In this document: in pieces, positions 54,786 through 64,000 of the stretch
Numbering within the stretch: position 1 is the first letter of the stretch
Layout: each line of letters begins with the position of its first letter
NCBI RefSeq assembly: GCF_027474825.1
Contig: NZ_CP107030.1
Span: 2,052,529-2,116,528, forward strand
From: Maribacter halichondriae
GTDB taxonomy: Bacteria; Bacteroidota; Bacteroidia; Flavobacteriales; Flavobacteriaceae
Direction of reading: 5' to 3'
Length of the DNA stretch: 64,000 nt
Made by a program: the position numbers and the translations under genes
Notes under the pieces: model-generated
What the model was told of the DNA's origin: nothing
The model's input: the letters and a program-made list of their open reading frames with translations, nothing else
Databases searched by the model: none

Positions 54786-55621
54786 AGCGGTCTGGCTACC
54801 ATAATCCCGATATTATTCTTGATCTTCTTGAGGTAATCGGCCAAAGGAAGTTTTGAAACTTCGACCTCCATCGAGCCTGTAGAGGCATGAAGCAAATGAA
54901 TACGCCCATCTTTTTCTCGGGTGGCAATTCCGGTATGGGTTACGTCGAGTCCATTGATGGAAGTGGTAAGGGCAATGATATCTCCAGATTGGATCAAATG
55001 TTCGTTCGCCTCGATCTGCTCTTGGGGCAAATAGCAAAAAGATTCATTGTTCAGGGCCTTTTCGGTTTCAACGATTTTTTCAAAATTAGCATCATCTTCA
55101 AGAAAGGGGTAGAGGTCGCGATGCGTGCCCATGAAATTAATCTCCTTTTTGATTTCGACGCCGCCGATGTCCGAGGTGATTTCTTTTAGCAAACCTTTTT
55201 GCTCATTGTTGCGGATCCACTCCGAAAAATAATGGAGGCGTGAGCCATACCCATCGAGGGTGCCATCTTTATACCGAATGGTTTCCAAGGTTTCCGTGAA
55301 ACTATCAAAATCTGATTTTCCTTCTTTCAGAAGTAAGCCAAAGGCCAAGACATTTTCGACAAAAGTAGTGCAATCGAGTCCGTGTAGGTTGATGACCAGT
55401 GATTCGGTTTCGCCGATTTCCAGGGTTTTTGCAACGTACGGCGTACCCATAAAAGTTTTGCCGATAGCGACCAGTGTTTTGCCAAAATCTTTTTCTAGCA
55501 GGCCGTCAATTTCTATTGTCTTGTTTTCGAAGGCTTGTTTATCGGCGGGCGAGCAGGTGATTTGTTGGGCCGAACCGATTTTCAGCAATAGGAAAGCAAA
55601 AAATACAAAATAGGTCTTCAT
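54782..55621 (-). CDS. DUF1460 amidase-like exported protein
   Basis: 279-residue exported protein: signal peptide MKTYFVFFAFLLLKIGSAQ, then the NlpC/P60-related DUF1460 domain. The nucleophile is in NLHGLDCTTFVENVLAFG, with the His in DVTHTGIATREKDGRIHLLHAS. A structure-solved Bacteroides member of DUF1460 is an N-acetylmuramoyl-L-alanine amidase-like enzyme, so cleavage of peptidoglycan fragments is likely. Convergent with the ThuA gene, overlapping by four bases at the stops. A good promoter lies just upstream. Confidence 0.85.
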   Translation of the reverse strand: MKTYFVFFAFLLLKIGSAQQITCSPADKQAFENKTIEIDGLLEKDFGKTLVAIGKTFMGTPYVAKTLEIGETESLVINLHGLDCTTFVENVLAFGLLLKEGKSDFDSFTETLETIRYKDGTLDGYGSRLHYFSEWIRNNEQKGLLKEITSDIGGVEIKKEINFMGTHRDLYPFLEDDANFEKIVETEKALNNESFCYLPQEQIEANEHLIQSGDIIALTTSINGLDVTHTGIATREKDGRIHLLHASTGSMEVEVSKLPLADYLKKIKNNIGIMVARPL

Positions 55622-55635
55622 ATCATCCCTTTCAT

Positions 55636-55663
55636 CAAAAATACGAATATCACAGGTGTCAAA
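55636..55663 (-). promoter_or_regulatory. Promoter of the DUF1460 gene
   Basis: On the minus strand TTTG (CAAA at 55660-55663), 16 bases, TATTTTTG (CAAAAATA at 55636-55643). The -7 is exact; spacing is a little short. Confidence 0.45.
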
Positions 55664-55704
55664 ATAATATTAGGGCATAGATATGAAAAACCAAAATTAA
55701 CGGC

Positions 55705-57024
55705 CTATTCAAAAGGTGCCCACATAGTAAATACTTCCTGAACGCCTGCTGACAATGGCACATACGTGCCATAAAACGAATTGAATTCCTTTTGAACGGT
55801 AGTTGATTTGGTAAAGAGATCGACATGTTGCAATTCAATTTTGTCAAGATTGAAGTCAGGATAATTCATAAGGATTTCTTGAGGTAGTTCTCCTATTTTA
55901 TGTGGGTTTTCGGCTGGTGATATTACCGTCCATCTCGTAAACATGGGCTCGTCACCGTAAACATTATAGGACCATTTGGCGGTTTTCTTAATAAAAGTCT
56001 GATCGCTTGCAAATTCAAAATTATAAACTGAGTTTTCTACAATGGTGAAACTTGGTTTTGGCAGAATAGTAAGCTCCTCTATTTTATCTCCCATTTGCGA
56101 GTACCCATATGAATACCCATCCATTTTTATACCGAAATAAGTTCTATACGTTTTGAATGTATCGAGATAACCTACTTTCGCATTACTTTTTCCGTAAGTA
56201 AGGTCTCTACTTACCGTATGTTCATAGAGGTTGTAATCGGGCTGCTCACTAGCATATCCGGTACTCATAAACATAGAAAATGTATTCTCGGGCAGGTTGT
56301 CAAGTTCAAAGTAACTGTCGTACTCGGGTAGCTCTTCAAAAGCGAATTCATATTCCATGCCATCCACAGGATTCTCAATCATCACATATCTCAAATTATC
56401 CTGATTATCATAAAGACTGAGAATGTAAGTTTCATTTTCGTACAATGGAATTTGGCCCAGACTTAAAATCTGCAATCCAGCAGTTCCTTCAAAATCCGTA
56501 CTTCCAGTGTTTAGATTGCCATACGAGTTGGATATAGAATAATCGCGAACGCCCCCCATAATATTCGAAACCCTAATATTAAAATCACCAATTATAGGGT
56601 TAGGGTTATTTCTGAAATTATGATTTCTATTCCAAATACTTCCGCTTTCAAGATTTGCGTATGTCACCAACGAGTGATCAGGGTTAAATCCACCTCCGCT
56701 TAAAAAGTAAAAAAACTTTGTGGCAGTAACACTTTCGGGAACCTTATCTTTTTCAACCTTAAACCCAATGCGTTCACCATAAACAACCTTTCTATATTCC
56801 AGAATATCGCCATTCTGATCGTGCAAAATAATCCACTCATCTGCATTTTCGTTTAGAGAATTACTCTCGTAGGTAAAATAGACTACATTTTCGGAATCGT
56901 TCGGATTTTCGGTTTCCTGTTCTTTTTGTTCTTTTTCGGTTTCTGGTATCAAGGTGTCTTCTTTGCCGCAGTTGGCTAGAAGAAACACACATGAGATTAC
57001 TAAGGCGAGTTTAGTAATTTTCAT
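55705..57024 (-). CDS. Lipoprotein of unknown family
   Basis: 439-residue exported lipoprotein, signal ending LLANCGKED and an acidic spacer rich in Glu, Gln and Lys (TEKEQKEQETENPNDSE). The body is beta-rich with many aromatic residues and no catalytic motif that I can see. It has SFTIVENSVYNFEFASDQTFIKKTAKWSYNVYGDE late in the chain. No family recognised. It lies downstream of the large TraB/GumN gene on the same strand with 157 bases between. Confidence 0.65.
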   Translation of the reverse strand: MKITKLALVISCVFLLANCGKEDTLIPETEKEQKEQETENPNDSENVVYFTYESNSLNENADEWIILHDQNGDILEYRKVVYGERIGFKVEKDKVPESVTATKFFYFLSGGGFNPDHSLVTYANLESGSIWNRNHNFRNNPNPIIGDFNIRVSNIMGGVRDYSISNSYGNLNTGSTDFEGTAGLQILSLGQIPLYENETYILSLYDNQDNLRYVMIENPVDGMEYEFAFEELPEYDSYFELDNLPENTFSMFMSTGYASEQPDYNLYEHTVSRDLTYGKSNAKVGYLDTFKTYRTYFGIKMDGYSYGYSQMGDKIEELTILPKPSFTIVENSVYNFEFASDQTFIKKTAKWSYNVYGDEPMFTRWTVISPAENPHKIGELPQEILMNYPDFNLDKIELQHVDLFTKSTTVQKEFNSFYGTYVPLSAGVQEVFTMWAPFE

Positions 57025-57181
57025 AAAATGGTTTTTTTGCCTGGCTAATGGGCTAAAGAAGCCGTTAGTTACTAACGTAAACCTTCTCTAATTATTTTGG
57101 TAGAAAGCTATTTAGAGGTATCGGGTAAGATTGGGCAAGATGAAGTTCTGTCGTTTTAAAAACATGGATTAGGGTTATGGT

Positions 57182-60100
57182 TTAATACCCATGAAACCCA
57201 TACGCCCCGTACCCACCGGGCCGATATACGATGGCGCGTTGTCTTTTTTTGAGTAGAAACTCTTCGGTCACGAACTCCAAGGCATCGGCGTCGGTATCGG
57301 TGTCCTCGATTCGAAGCCCGTCATTTTGATAATAAGGCTTCGTACTGAACCCTTTTCCATTTTCGAACACGACCAAATGCATTTTAAAATTCTTGTCGTA
57401 ATCTTGGTTGTTGCGTACCTTAAAGTAGTAGCCTGTATACCCTTTGCCGTTATATTGCAACGGCCTCTGTTCCAAGAATACCGTTTTATAGTACTTTTCA
57501 TCATACTTTTTAAATTCGAACAACAACGCTTCTGCGATTGATTTCTCCGTGCGGTATACGGAAGGAATACGGTCTAGTTTTCGAATTTTCTTGAATTTAT
57601 TGAGCAAGAGATTACGGCTGTTGATATTCGAAGCCAAGGAGTCCAACATGCCCAACGGCAGCCCAATGTCATCTTTGGCCAATAGGGCGGCATAGGTCGT
57701 CTGGATTTTCTCGTTTTGAACGAGCTTCAATCGTTCAAAAAACTGTTTCACCTCTTTCTCCTGAATGAACGGATAGAGCAGTACGGCATAGTCTTCAAGA
57801 AGGTCGTTGCCGTTATTGCGATTGCCATTGTTCTGATTACGGTTCAGGTGGCGATAGTTCGACATTCCCAATTGGCGCTTCAGTTGAATTTTGGCGTCGT
57901 TCAACATTTGTTTTCGATACTTTTTATAGCTTTTTGGTTTGATTTCATCGGCTGCCATCAACTGGGCGAGCATTGAAAAAATCGGAAATTTGTATTCATC
58001 GATTACACTATAGTCCAATAATTCGGGATATAATTTTTTCGCCAAGGGCAGACTGTCCAAATAGGGTTGGAAAATGGAATGGATCTCAAATTTGTTGGAG
58101 ACCAATGGCAGATCTTTCGAGAGCAGTTCCAACAGCAATGAAACGGATGCATCATCTGCCTTTTTAGAAACGGCCTGTAATATTTTGGTCTGGGCGTACG
58201 AGTTGTTATACGATTTGGTATAGAAATCCTGAAAAAAGGGAAACACTTCAGGACTAACCATTTTTCCCAGTTTTTGAATGAGATGTGATTGGATGTTCTT
58301 TTTATCAGCCGGGTAATCGAATTCCGAAATATAATATTTTAAGGAGTCGATATGCTCGGGCCCAAACTGAATGAACCTATATCCCTTATTCAAAATACTA
58401 TCATTGGCTCGTAATGCGGAAAAAAATGCGGGTGTTTTATCCGTTAAAATTCCAGTGCCTATGAGCGTATCGTTCGGAGTGAAATTCGCAAAAAATTCAC
58501 TCACAAAACGACTAGGGGTTCCCTCGGTATCTACAGTCGTCTTGACTTCATAGAGCAGTCCTCCCTTAACAACATTCTTGATTAGAATTCCACGTGTGCT
58601 AGCGGTGTCGCCCAAGACCAATTCTAGTTCGTGACGCCCATCGGCATAACTGCTATCTTTCTCTCTAAGAATATTGAAACGGTCGTCGGCCAAGATTTTT
58701 TTTCTCAGCGCCCAAACGGAGTCAATGCTCGGAAACATCAAAAAGTCATGTGACTTATTCAACTCGACGGTGATGGCCTCATTGTTCTTGTTTTGGTATA
58801 CCGTCTTTTTATTGAAGGCATTGTAGGGTTTTGGTTTATTCCTTCCGTTATTGTAATTATTGCTGTTCTCGACGAATTTTGGGGGTTTTACCGAACTTAT
58901 TGTCGTAAAAAAAAGCGCGGTATCCTGAACTTTTTTGAATACCGAAGTATCGTCGGCCTCTTTGATTTTCAAAGATTCGAAATAGGAAGTTGCTTCCTCA
59001 TCATTCTGTGTCACGACTCCCATTAAATAATAATCGCCCTTTCGAAAAGTAGTTTTCAGATGCAATTGCTTTCCGTTGACAGAATCAATAATGGCCTTTG
59101 AGGTAAGTGTATTTACAGTATGCTTGCCATATGTGGGATTTATTTCTAAATCTTGATAGAAACGCTTTTGAATCTGCTTTAACTCAAAACTGTCTATTTC
59201 TATAAAATTGAAATCGTTCAACGTGGCCTTCTTCAGAAAATAGTACGAACCTGATATCGAATCATATCCTTGCAATAGTCGGTCACCGCTGCGATACTTG
59301 TTCGGAAAGGTATGCTGTGATGGCATACGCACCTCGAAATCATCAAACCCGGAAACTATGTTCTCCAACTTTGCACTAGGTTGTCTAAAGCGTAGACTGT
59401 TGAAAATGCTATCGGCATGTTGCAATACAAAATCGCCTTCACCGCCCATTTTAAATATGAGTATCTCTAAAGGAGTGACATAAATCTGGTAGCGTTGATG
59501 ATCCCCATTTTTCAGTTGGTTCTTGATATCAAGGCCTTTGAAACCATTTCTTGTAATCTTGGTCTTTTCCAAAATTGTTCCAGGGATGTTCTCGAAAAGT
59601 AACTTATCGAGATCCTCCAAGATATAGGTGGCATCCTGTTTTAAAAATTGAAAGGTCGGAATTCGATTGACCATGACATAACTTCCGTTGGCCAGATCTG
59701 GCGAAATATAAGTGGTGTTTACAAATTCGGAAACGGGATATAATTTATTGGTCAAGTTCAAGCTAAAGTAGCCATCGTCCGGTCGTGCCGTTTCATAGGA
59801 ATTTTCGCGAATCGAGTTTTCGAATTTTTCCTTTAAGCGCTTTCCTTTTGAAGTAGATCGTGACACCAAGGGGTTTACGGTATAGCCCATACTGCGTAAC
59901 ATTTCGATGACCCCTTTCTCACCGGGGAGATGGGCTGCGCCTATACCGGTGAATACCTTTCCGGAGTGCATGAGCGAGTCTAGTTTTTTGGCCATGTTCC
60001 GATTTCTGATAAAGAGCATATTTTTTAGGTAGTGCTCCGTGTACATGGCCTTGTCGATACTGTCGAGCAATGCGATATTGCGATTGCGATAGGCATCTTG

Positions 60101-60703
60101 CAACAAACTCATGGGGTCTTGTTGTTGCATTTTCTTCTGGAGCCACTCGTCCGGTTTTCGCTTCATGGCATTCATACTGGCACGGCCGACGAGTGCCGAA
60201 GACTCTTCAAGGTCTTCAAGTGCGATGACCGGCTTCTCGAATTTCTTGCCCGCCTGATAGATGAACATATCCAAATAGGTCTCCTCTTCAAAATTTTGGG
60301 AATATTCATCGGTACGGTAGAGAATGTTATTGACGCGATTGTCCTCAAAGGCCAGATAGGCACCGATTTCTTCTTTTTTGGGATTTTTAACTTGAAATGG
60401 ATAGGTATAAAATCCTTTGGCTACGAAACCATTTCCTTGGCCATATCCCATAAAACCAAGATTATCTGAATTTTCGAGCCAAGTACCTGGATCCGATTCC
60501 AAAGCGACGATCTCACTTTGGTCTAGGGCCTCGTAAAAAACATCGTCCAGCCGGAAGGCAATACGCTTGCTTACATGCATCGTTCCATAGAGATAAGACG
60601 ATTCTTGAAGTCCGTTGCCTGAAATTTCCCAAAGCAGACTGTTCTCTTTTTGAGCGGAGAGAGCGGTTATCGTAAAAATAAAAATTAGTGTAATAATCCG
60701 CAT
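57182..60703 (-). CDS. Large exported TraB/GumN-family protein
   Basis: 1173-residue exported protein: signal peptide MRIITLIFIFTITALSAQ, then a TraB/GumN (Tiki-like) domain, about residues 20-290. Its motifs are YLYGTMHVSK (GxxH, residues 40-43), IVALESDPG and VFTGIGAAHLPGEKGVIEMLRSMGY. The other 880 residues are not recognised. They include a beta-rich middle, a helical part with repeat-like leucine patterns (residues about 830-1000), an Asn-rich short tract (RNQNNGNRNNGND) and a final RPGGYGAYGFHGY. Typical GumN proteins have about 300 residues, so this is a fusion or extended architecture. Signal-peptidase-like proteolysis is only a family precedent. Confidence 0.8.
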   Translation of the reverse strand: MRIITLIFIFTITALSAQKENSLLWEISGNGLQESSYLYGTMHVSKRIAFRLDDVFYEALDQSEIVALESDPGTWLENSDNLGFMGYGQGNGFVAKGFYTYPFQVKNPKKEEIGAYLAFEDNRVNNILYRTDEYSQNFEEETYLDMFIYQAGKKFEKPVIALEDLEESSALVGRASMNAMKRKPDEWLQKKMQQQDPMSLLQDAYRNRNIALLDSIDKAMYTEHYLKNMLFIRNRNMAKKLDSLMHSGKVFTGIGAAHLPGEKGVIEMLRSMGYTVNPLVSRSTSKGKRLKEKFENSIRENSYETARPDDGYFSLNLTNKLYPVSEFVNTTYISPDLANGSYVMVNRIPTFQFLKQDATYILEDLDKLLFENIPGTILEKTKITRNGFKGLDIKNQLKNGDHQRYQIYVTPLEILIFKMGGEGDFVLQHADSIFNSLRFRQPSAKLENIVSGFDDFEVRMPSQHTFPNKYRSGDRLLQGYDSISGSYYFLKKATLNDFNFIEIDSFELKQIQKRFYQDLEINPTYGKHTVNTLTSKAIIDSVNGKQLHLKTTFRKGDYYLMGVVTQNDEEATSYFESLKIKEADDTSVFKKVQDTALFFTTISSVKPPKFVENSNNYNNGRNKPKPYNAFNKKTVYQNKNNEAITVELNKSHDFLMFPSIDSVWALRKKILADDRFNILREKDSSYADGRHELELVLGDTASTRGILIKNVVKGGLLYEVKTTVDTEGTPSRFVSEFFANFTPNDTLIGTGILTDKTPAFFSALRANDSILNKGYRFIQFGPEHIDSLKYYISEFDYPADKKNIQSHLIQKLGKMVSPEVFPFFQDFYTKSYNNSYAQTKILQAVSKKADDASVSLLLELLSKDLPLVSNKFEIHSIFQPYLDSLPLAKKLYPELLDYSVIDEYKFPIFSMLAQLMAADEIKPKSYKKYRKQMLNDAKIQLKRQLGMSNYRHLNRNQNNGNRNNGNDLLEDYAVLLYPFIQEKEVKQFFERLKLVQNEKIQTTYAALLAKDDIGLPLGMLDSLASNINSRNLLLNKFKKIRKLDRIPSVYRTEKSIAEALLFEFKKYDEKYYKTVFLEQRPLQYNGKGYTGYYFKVRNNQDYDKNFKMHLVVFENGKGFSTKPYYQNDGLRIEDTDTDADALEFVTEEFLLKKRQRAIVYRPGGYGAYGFHGY

Positions 60704-60873
60704 AGATGCAGCTAGTTTGATTTAAAAATGGCCCAAAAAATAAAATTTCGAAAATGTATTGTGCCAATTAACTTTTAATTGACAATTTCGATTCGAACTC
60801 GACATGATCAAAAATCCTTATGATACCATTGATACTATATTGAATATTGCTAACGTATTTTCATGGCAAGTAG

Positions 60874-60881
60874 TATTTTTG
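60874..60881 (+). promoter_or_regulatory. -7 promoter box of hemH
   Basis: TATTTTTG, exact TAnnTTTG match, giving a leader of about 70 bases before the hemH ATG. The rest of the gap from 60704 is AT-rich and shows no gene. Confidence 0.5.
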
Positions 60882-60958
60882 CGCTCACAAATTCGGTGGG
60901 TTGTAACATGCTGCAAATGCCCAGAGGATTAAACTAGTCGTTTTAAAAATATCCAAAA

Positions 60959-61990
60959 ATGAAAGGAGTACTACTCGTAAATCTAGGTTCGCCCGACAGC
61001 CCGACGGCAAAAGATGTAAAACCTTATCTTGATGAGTTCTTGATGGATGAAAGAGTCATTGACGTACCGAAAATTTTACGCAATATATTGGTTCGGGGCA
61101 TTATTTTGCAGACCCGCCCGAAAAAGTCGGCAGAGGCCTATTCAAAGATTTGGTGGGATGAAGGTTCGCCGTTGGTCGTGATCTCGGAGCGATTCGCTGA
61201 AAAACTTGGAAAACATACCGAGATGCCCGTAGCTCTTGGAATGCGGTATGGAAGCATGTCCATCAAAAAGGCGCTGCAAGAACTACATGAAAAAGGAGTT
61301 GATGAGGTGTTGTTGGTGCCGCTATATCCGCATTACGCCATGTCGAGTTATGAAACAGTGGTTGTCAAGACGATGGAAGTGCAAAAGGAGCATTTTCCGA
61401 AGTTGCAAATTACCACGCTTCCCGCTTTTTATAAAAACCCTGATTACATTAAAGTACTTTCCGAAAGTATTGCAGAAGGGTTAAAGGGGTTTGACTACGA
61501 CCATATTCTTTTTTCATACCATGGTATTCCTGAAAGACATATCCGAAAAAGTGACCCAACACGCTACCATTGCAAAATAGATGGGAGTTGTTGTAGTATA
61601 AATTCGGTTGCACATAATACTTGTTATCGCCATCAAGTCTACGAGACGACTGAATTAGTAAAGGCTTATTTGAATCTGCCCGAGGAGAAAGTCAGTTCTT
61701 CTTTTCAATCGCGGTTGGCGGGCGACCCATGGTTAAAGCCATACACCGATTTCGAGTTCGAAAGGTTGGCCATGGAAGGAAAGAAAAATCTAGCCGTTGT
61801 TACCGCTGCTTTTGTCAGTGATTGTTTGGAGACCTTGGAGGAGATTGCCATGGAGGGCAAACACCAATTTCAGGAAGTCGGAGGTGACAATTACAAACAT
61901 ATTTCCTGTTTGAACGATGGTGATGCTTGGGTGAAGGTGATGGCGAAGTGGGTGAATGAATGGGAGAACAGTGGGGCGTTGCCTGTTTGA
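60959..61990 (+). CDS. hemH: Ferrochelatase
   Basis: Inserts Fe2+ into protoporphyrin IX, the last heme step. 343 residues. N-terminal GVLLVNLGSPDSPTAKDVKPYLDEFLMDERV, the catalytic His in FSYHGIPERHIRKSDPTR, and the C-terminal VVTAAFVSDCLETLEEIAMEG motif. A cysteine group (CKIDGSCCSINSVAHNTC) could be part of a [2Fe-2S]-like or metal site but its spacing differs from the known C-terminal cluster. Separated from the main heme locus by about 8 kb and on the opposite strand. Confidence 0.95.
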   Translation: MKGVLLVNLGSPDSPTAKDVKPYLDEFLMDERVIDVPKILRNILVRGIILQTRPKKSAEAYSKIWWDEGSPLVVISERFAEKLGKHTEMPVALGMRYGSMSIKKALQELHEKGVDEVLLVPLYPHYAMSSYETVVVKTMEVQKEHFPKLQITTLPAFYKNPDYIKVLSESIAEGLKGFDYDHILFSYHGIPERHIRKSDPTRYHCKIDGSCCSINSVAHNTCYRHQVYETTELVKAYLNLPEEKVSSSFQSRLAGDPWLKPYTDFEFERLAMEGKKNLAVVTAAFVSDCLETLEEIAMEGKHQFQEVGGDNYKHISCLNDGDAWVKVMAKWVNEWENSGALPV

Positions 61991-62111
61991 TGTCTTTGCG
62001 AGGAGCGAGACGAAAGGGTATCGTAAAAACTAATTTTTCATCGCGATGCGGCAAACTGTTGAACCTTGATTAAAAATTCAACAGATTGCCACGCTTCGCT
62101 CGCAATTATAT
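61991..62111. repeat. Intergenic repeat remnant
   Basis: Between hemH and the MATE gene. TTTGCGAGGAGCGAGACG and CAGATTGCCACGCTTCGCTCGC are two halves typical of a dispersed Bacteroidota intergenic repeat with opposing GAGCGA/TCGCTC arms. A similar phrase (GTCCGCTACGCTCTGAATGACG) lies at about 43479-43500 between hemB and the serine hydrolase gene. No function seen. Confidence 0.45.
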
Positions 62112-63500
62112 ATGGCAAAAGTATCATCGGAACAACTCGGTTCGGAACCCATTGGCAAATTGCTCGTAAGACAGGCGGTACCTGCCAGTATTGGAATTCT
62201 GGTGATGTCTTTGAATATTCTCGTCGATTCGATATTTGTCGGTAATTGGATAGGCTCGATTGCCATAGCCGCAATTAATGTGGTACTTCCCGTTTCCTTT
62301 TTTATCGGAGCATTGGGTATGGCAATCGGTGTCGGAGGATCAAGCATCATCTCTCGTGCACTTGGGGCCAACAATAAAGAGAAAGCACTCAAAACTTTTG
62401 GAAACCAGATTACCCTAACGCTATTGGTCACGATTTCGATGGTCGCTTTAGGACTTTACTTCGTTGATTCATTGATTCCGGCTTTCGGCGGAAAAGGAGC
62501 CATTTTCGAGCCTGCCAAAATTTATTACGTCATCGTGTTATATGGAGTGCCCTTACTGGCGCTCTGTATGATGGGCAATACGGTCATTCGGGCCGAGGGA
62601 AAACCCAAATTTGCCATGATTGCCATGATAATTCCCTCGGTAGGAAACCTATTGATGGATTATATTTTCATCTATATTCTTGATTGGGGCATGCATGGTG
62701 CGGCTTGGGCCACTACTATAGGTTACTTCTTATGCTGTGCCTATGTGGCCTACTTTTTTCTTTCCAAAAACTCCGAATTAAAATTGGATTGGTCGCATTT
62801 TGGATTGGACAAACCCATACTAAAGGAAATTGGTTCATTAGGTTTTGTAACCTTATCGAGACAAGCTGTGGTCAGTATTATTTATTTGTTGATGAACAAT
62901 ATCCTTTTCGGGCTGGGCGGAGAGGCCATGGTCGCGGTATATGCCATTATCGGTAGAATGCTGATGTTCGCACTTTTTCCAGTGTTTGGGGTTACTCAGG
63001 GATTTCTGCCCATTGCAGGCTATAATTATGGGGCATATAAATATGATCGTGTGAAGCAAACCATTTATACGGCCATAAAATATGCGGCGATACTAGCTAC
63101 GATAGTATTTATTGGCTTGATGATATTTCCCGCCGAGATTGCGGGACTCTTTCTTAGCGACCGTCCCGATCTTTCCGAAATCGATTTGGCCACTAATGCT
63201 TTTGTTTTGGAGCATACGCCGAGTGCAATGCGTTGGGTCTTTGCCGCTACCCCGATTATTGCCTTGCAGTTGATCGGTGCGGCTTATTTTCAAGCCATCG
63301 GAAAAGCTGTGCCTGCGCTTTTGCTTACCCTTTTGCGCCAAGGGTTTTTCTTTATTCCTTTGATATTGATATTGCCTAATTTTTTAGGAGAATTAGGGGT
63401 TTGGATTTCCTTCCCAATCGCCGATGTGTTGGCAGCCATTGTTACGGGGTTCTATTTGCGAAAGGAAGTAAAAACCACTTTGGTCAAGAATAAAGGGTAA
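62112..63500 (+). CDS. MATE-family efflux transporter
   Basis: 462-residue inner-membrane protein with 12 predicted helices, typical MATE (Na+- or H+-coupled multidrug exporter). Seen: VPASIGILVMSLNILVDSIFVGNWIG near the N-terminus, GVGGSSIISRALGANNKEKA, VPLLALCMMGNTVIRAEGKPKFAM and FPVFGVTQGFLPIAGYNYGA. Full length and uninterrupted. Substrate cannot be read. Confidence 0.92.
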   Translation: MAKVSSEQLGSEPIGKLLVRQAVPASIGILVMSLNILVDSIFVGNWIGSIAIAAINVVLPVSFFIGALGMAIGVGGSSIISRALGANNKEKALKTFGNQITLTLLVTISMVALGLYFVDSLIPAFGGKGAIFEPAKIYYVIVLYGVPLLALCMMGNTVIRAEGKPKFAMIAMIIPSVGNLLMDYIFIYILDWGMHGAAWATTIGYFLCCAYVAYFFLSKNSELKLDWSHFGLDKPILKEIGSLGFVTLSRQAVVSIIYLLMNNILFGLGGEAMVAVYAIIGRMLMFALFPVFGVTQGFLPIAGYNYGAYKYDRVKQTIYTAIKYAAILATIVFIGLMIFPAEIAGLFLSDRPDLSEIDLATNAFVLEHTPSAMRWVFAATPIIALQLIGAAYFQAIGKAVPALLLTLLRQGFFFIPLILILPNFLGELGVWISFPIADVLAAIVTGFYLRKEVKTTLVKNKG

Positions 63501-63562
63501 CAGTACACCGTATGTGCAAAATTCACCTTTTCAAAAATCCAACAATCCAACAATCGAACTTG

Positions 63563-64000
63563 TCACTCTATCCCTTCGGCATACAACAATTCCATTCCCG
63601 TAGAAGATCTGGGTTTGAAGCCCGGCCAAGTCTCCTCATTGGAATTTTTGGGAATATTGAGATATTTCGAATGGTCCTCTCTTTTTAAATGAGTACCCAA
63701 AAAAGCGGTCACGAAATGTTGATTGACATTGTTGATTTTACGCTGGTCCCATGACGAATCCGCGTAGCGATAATATTCATCGATATGGAGTCCCGGTGCC
63801 AAGGATTTTGCCGGAGGAGGATTCGGCGCCACATTATGCCGTGCATTTTTATAAGTGAGCAAATAGCGGTCAGAGTTGATTGCACCTTCATAAATCGCCT
63901 TTATGCCCTTTTCATACCCTGAAATATCGTCTTGGCTTCCGGCGATGAACATGGTCGGTTTTTTAAGTCCTTTTAATCCTTCGGCATTCCAAACGCCGCG
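63563..64000 (-). CDS. Dienelactone-hydrolase-like alpha/beta hydrolase, C-terminal part (gene runs off the window)
   Basis: The last 146 residues of an alpha/beta hydrolase; the frame is open to the window edge, so the N-terminus and nucleophile lie beyond it. The acid is in [17 protein letters not shown] and the catalytic His in [17 protein letters not shown], followed by a helical tail. Typical of predicted dienelactone hydrolases, which are often exported. Not a complete gene of 129 residues starting at 63952, since the open frame continues upstream as [15 protein letters not shown]. Confidence 0.8.
   Translation of the reverse strand, partial: RGVWNAEGLKGLKKPTMFIAGSQDDISGYEKGIKAIYEGAINSDRYLLTYKNARHNVAPNPPPAKSLAPGLHIDEYYRYADSSWDQRKINNVNQHFVTAFLGTHLKREDHSKYLNIPKNSNEETWPGFKPRSSTGMELLYAEGIE

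Noticed and set aside
1-64000. tRNA, rRNA, riboswitch or CRISPR
   Set aside because: None was recognised by eye. A thiamine riboswitch near thiL was looked for and not seen. Absence by eye is not proof; a covariance-model search would settle it.

Overview
The window is about 64 kb of chromosome from a member of the Bacteroidota, most likely a marine flavobacterium (family Flavobacteriaceae; relatives of Maribacter, Zobellia or Arenibacter would fit). The evidence is the Bacteroidota -7 promoter motif TAnnTTTG in front of many genes, weak or TAAAA-like ribosome binding sites, a fused hemC-hemD gene, a one-protein hybrid two-component regulator with a propeller sensor, AraC regulators with a 7TM N-terminus, and families mostly seen in this phylum (DUF2480, DUF3078, DUF4421, DUF1460, PorT-type barrels). 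No rRNA, tRNA, CRISPR array, integrase or transposase was seen.

Layout. 0-13.6 kb: housekeeping and accessory genes (Xaa-Pro aminopeptidase, exported amidohydrolase, LytS/LytTR-type sensor-regulator pair, membrane-anchored metallophosphoesterase, BrnQ-type transporter, small zinc-ribbon protein, an AraC/membrane protein/hydrolase group, thiL, a Tat-exported Gfo/Idh/MocA oxidoreductase). 13.7-17 kb: two coupled beta-propeller lipoproteins and a decayed outer-membrane barrel gene. 17.3-26.8 kb: the Fe-S assembly locus (sufA, B, C, D, S, E, T) with two barrel genes, DUF2480 and DUF3078. 26.8-35.3 kb: an accessory island bounded by copies of an interspersed repeat. It holds a hybrid two-component regulator and two lipoproteins, the second a beta-helix protein, with phased repeats in front of the first. 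35.4-42 kb: hflX, nuclease and phosphatase genes, a DUF4153 membrane protein, ogt and a CBS-domain exporter. 42.1-52.8 kb: a long minus-strand heme locus (hemA, hemCD, hemE, GNAT, hemF, DUF4421, lipoprotein, phzF, hemB, serine hydrolase), with an AraC gene divergent from hemA. 54-64 kb: ThuA-like lipoprotein, DUF1460 amidase, a 1173-residue TraB/GumN protein, hemH, a MATE transporter and the end of a hydrolase gene cut by the window edge.

The locus makes most of the heme pathway (hemA, B, C, D, E, F, H; hemL and a protoporphyrinogen oxidase are not in the window) and a full Suf system, so iron-sulfur and heme biogenesis dominate.

Three things stand out. (1) Two unrelated S23-type four-helix-bundle genes sit inside the suf and hem operons. 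Each is flanked by inverted arrays of a different 7-bp unit, and the arrays supply stop codons; this looks like a mobile or domesticated cassette. (2) A terminator-headed intergenic repeat occurs three times, each with a GTTGTGAA pair exactly 21 bp apart. (3) At least six genes would be restored by adding one base to a homopolymer, which suggests consensus undercalls rather than that many independent pseudogenes.
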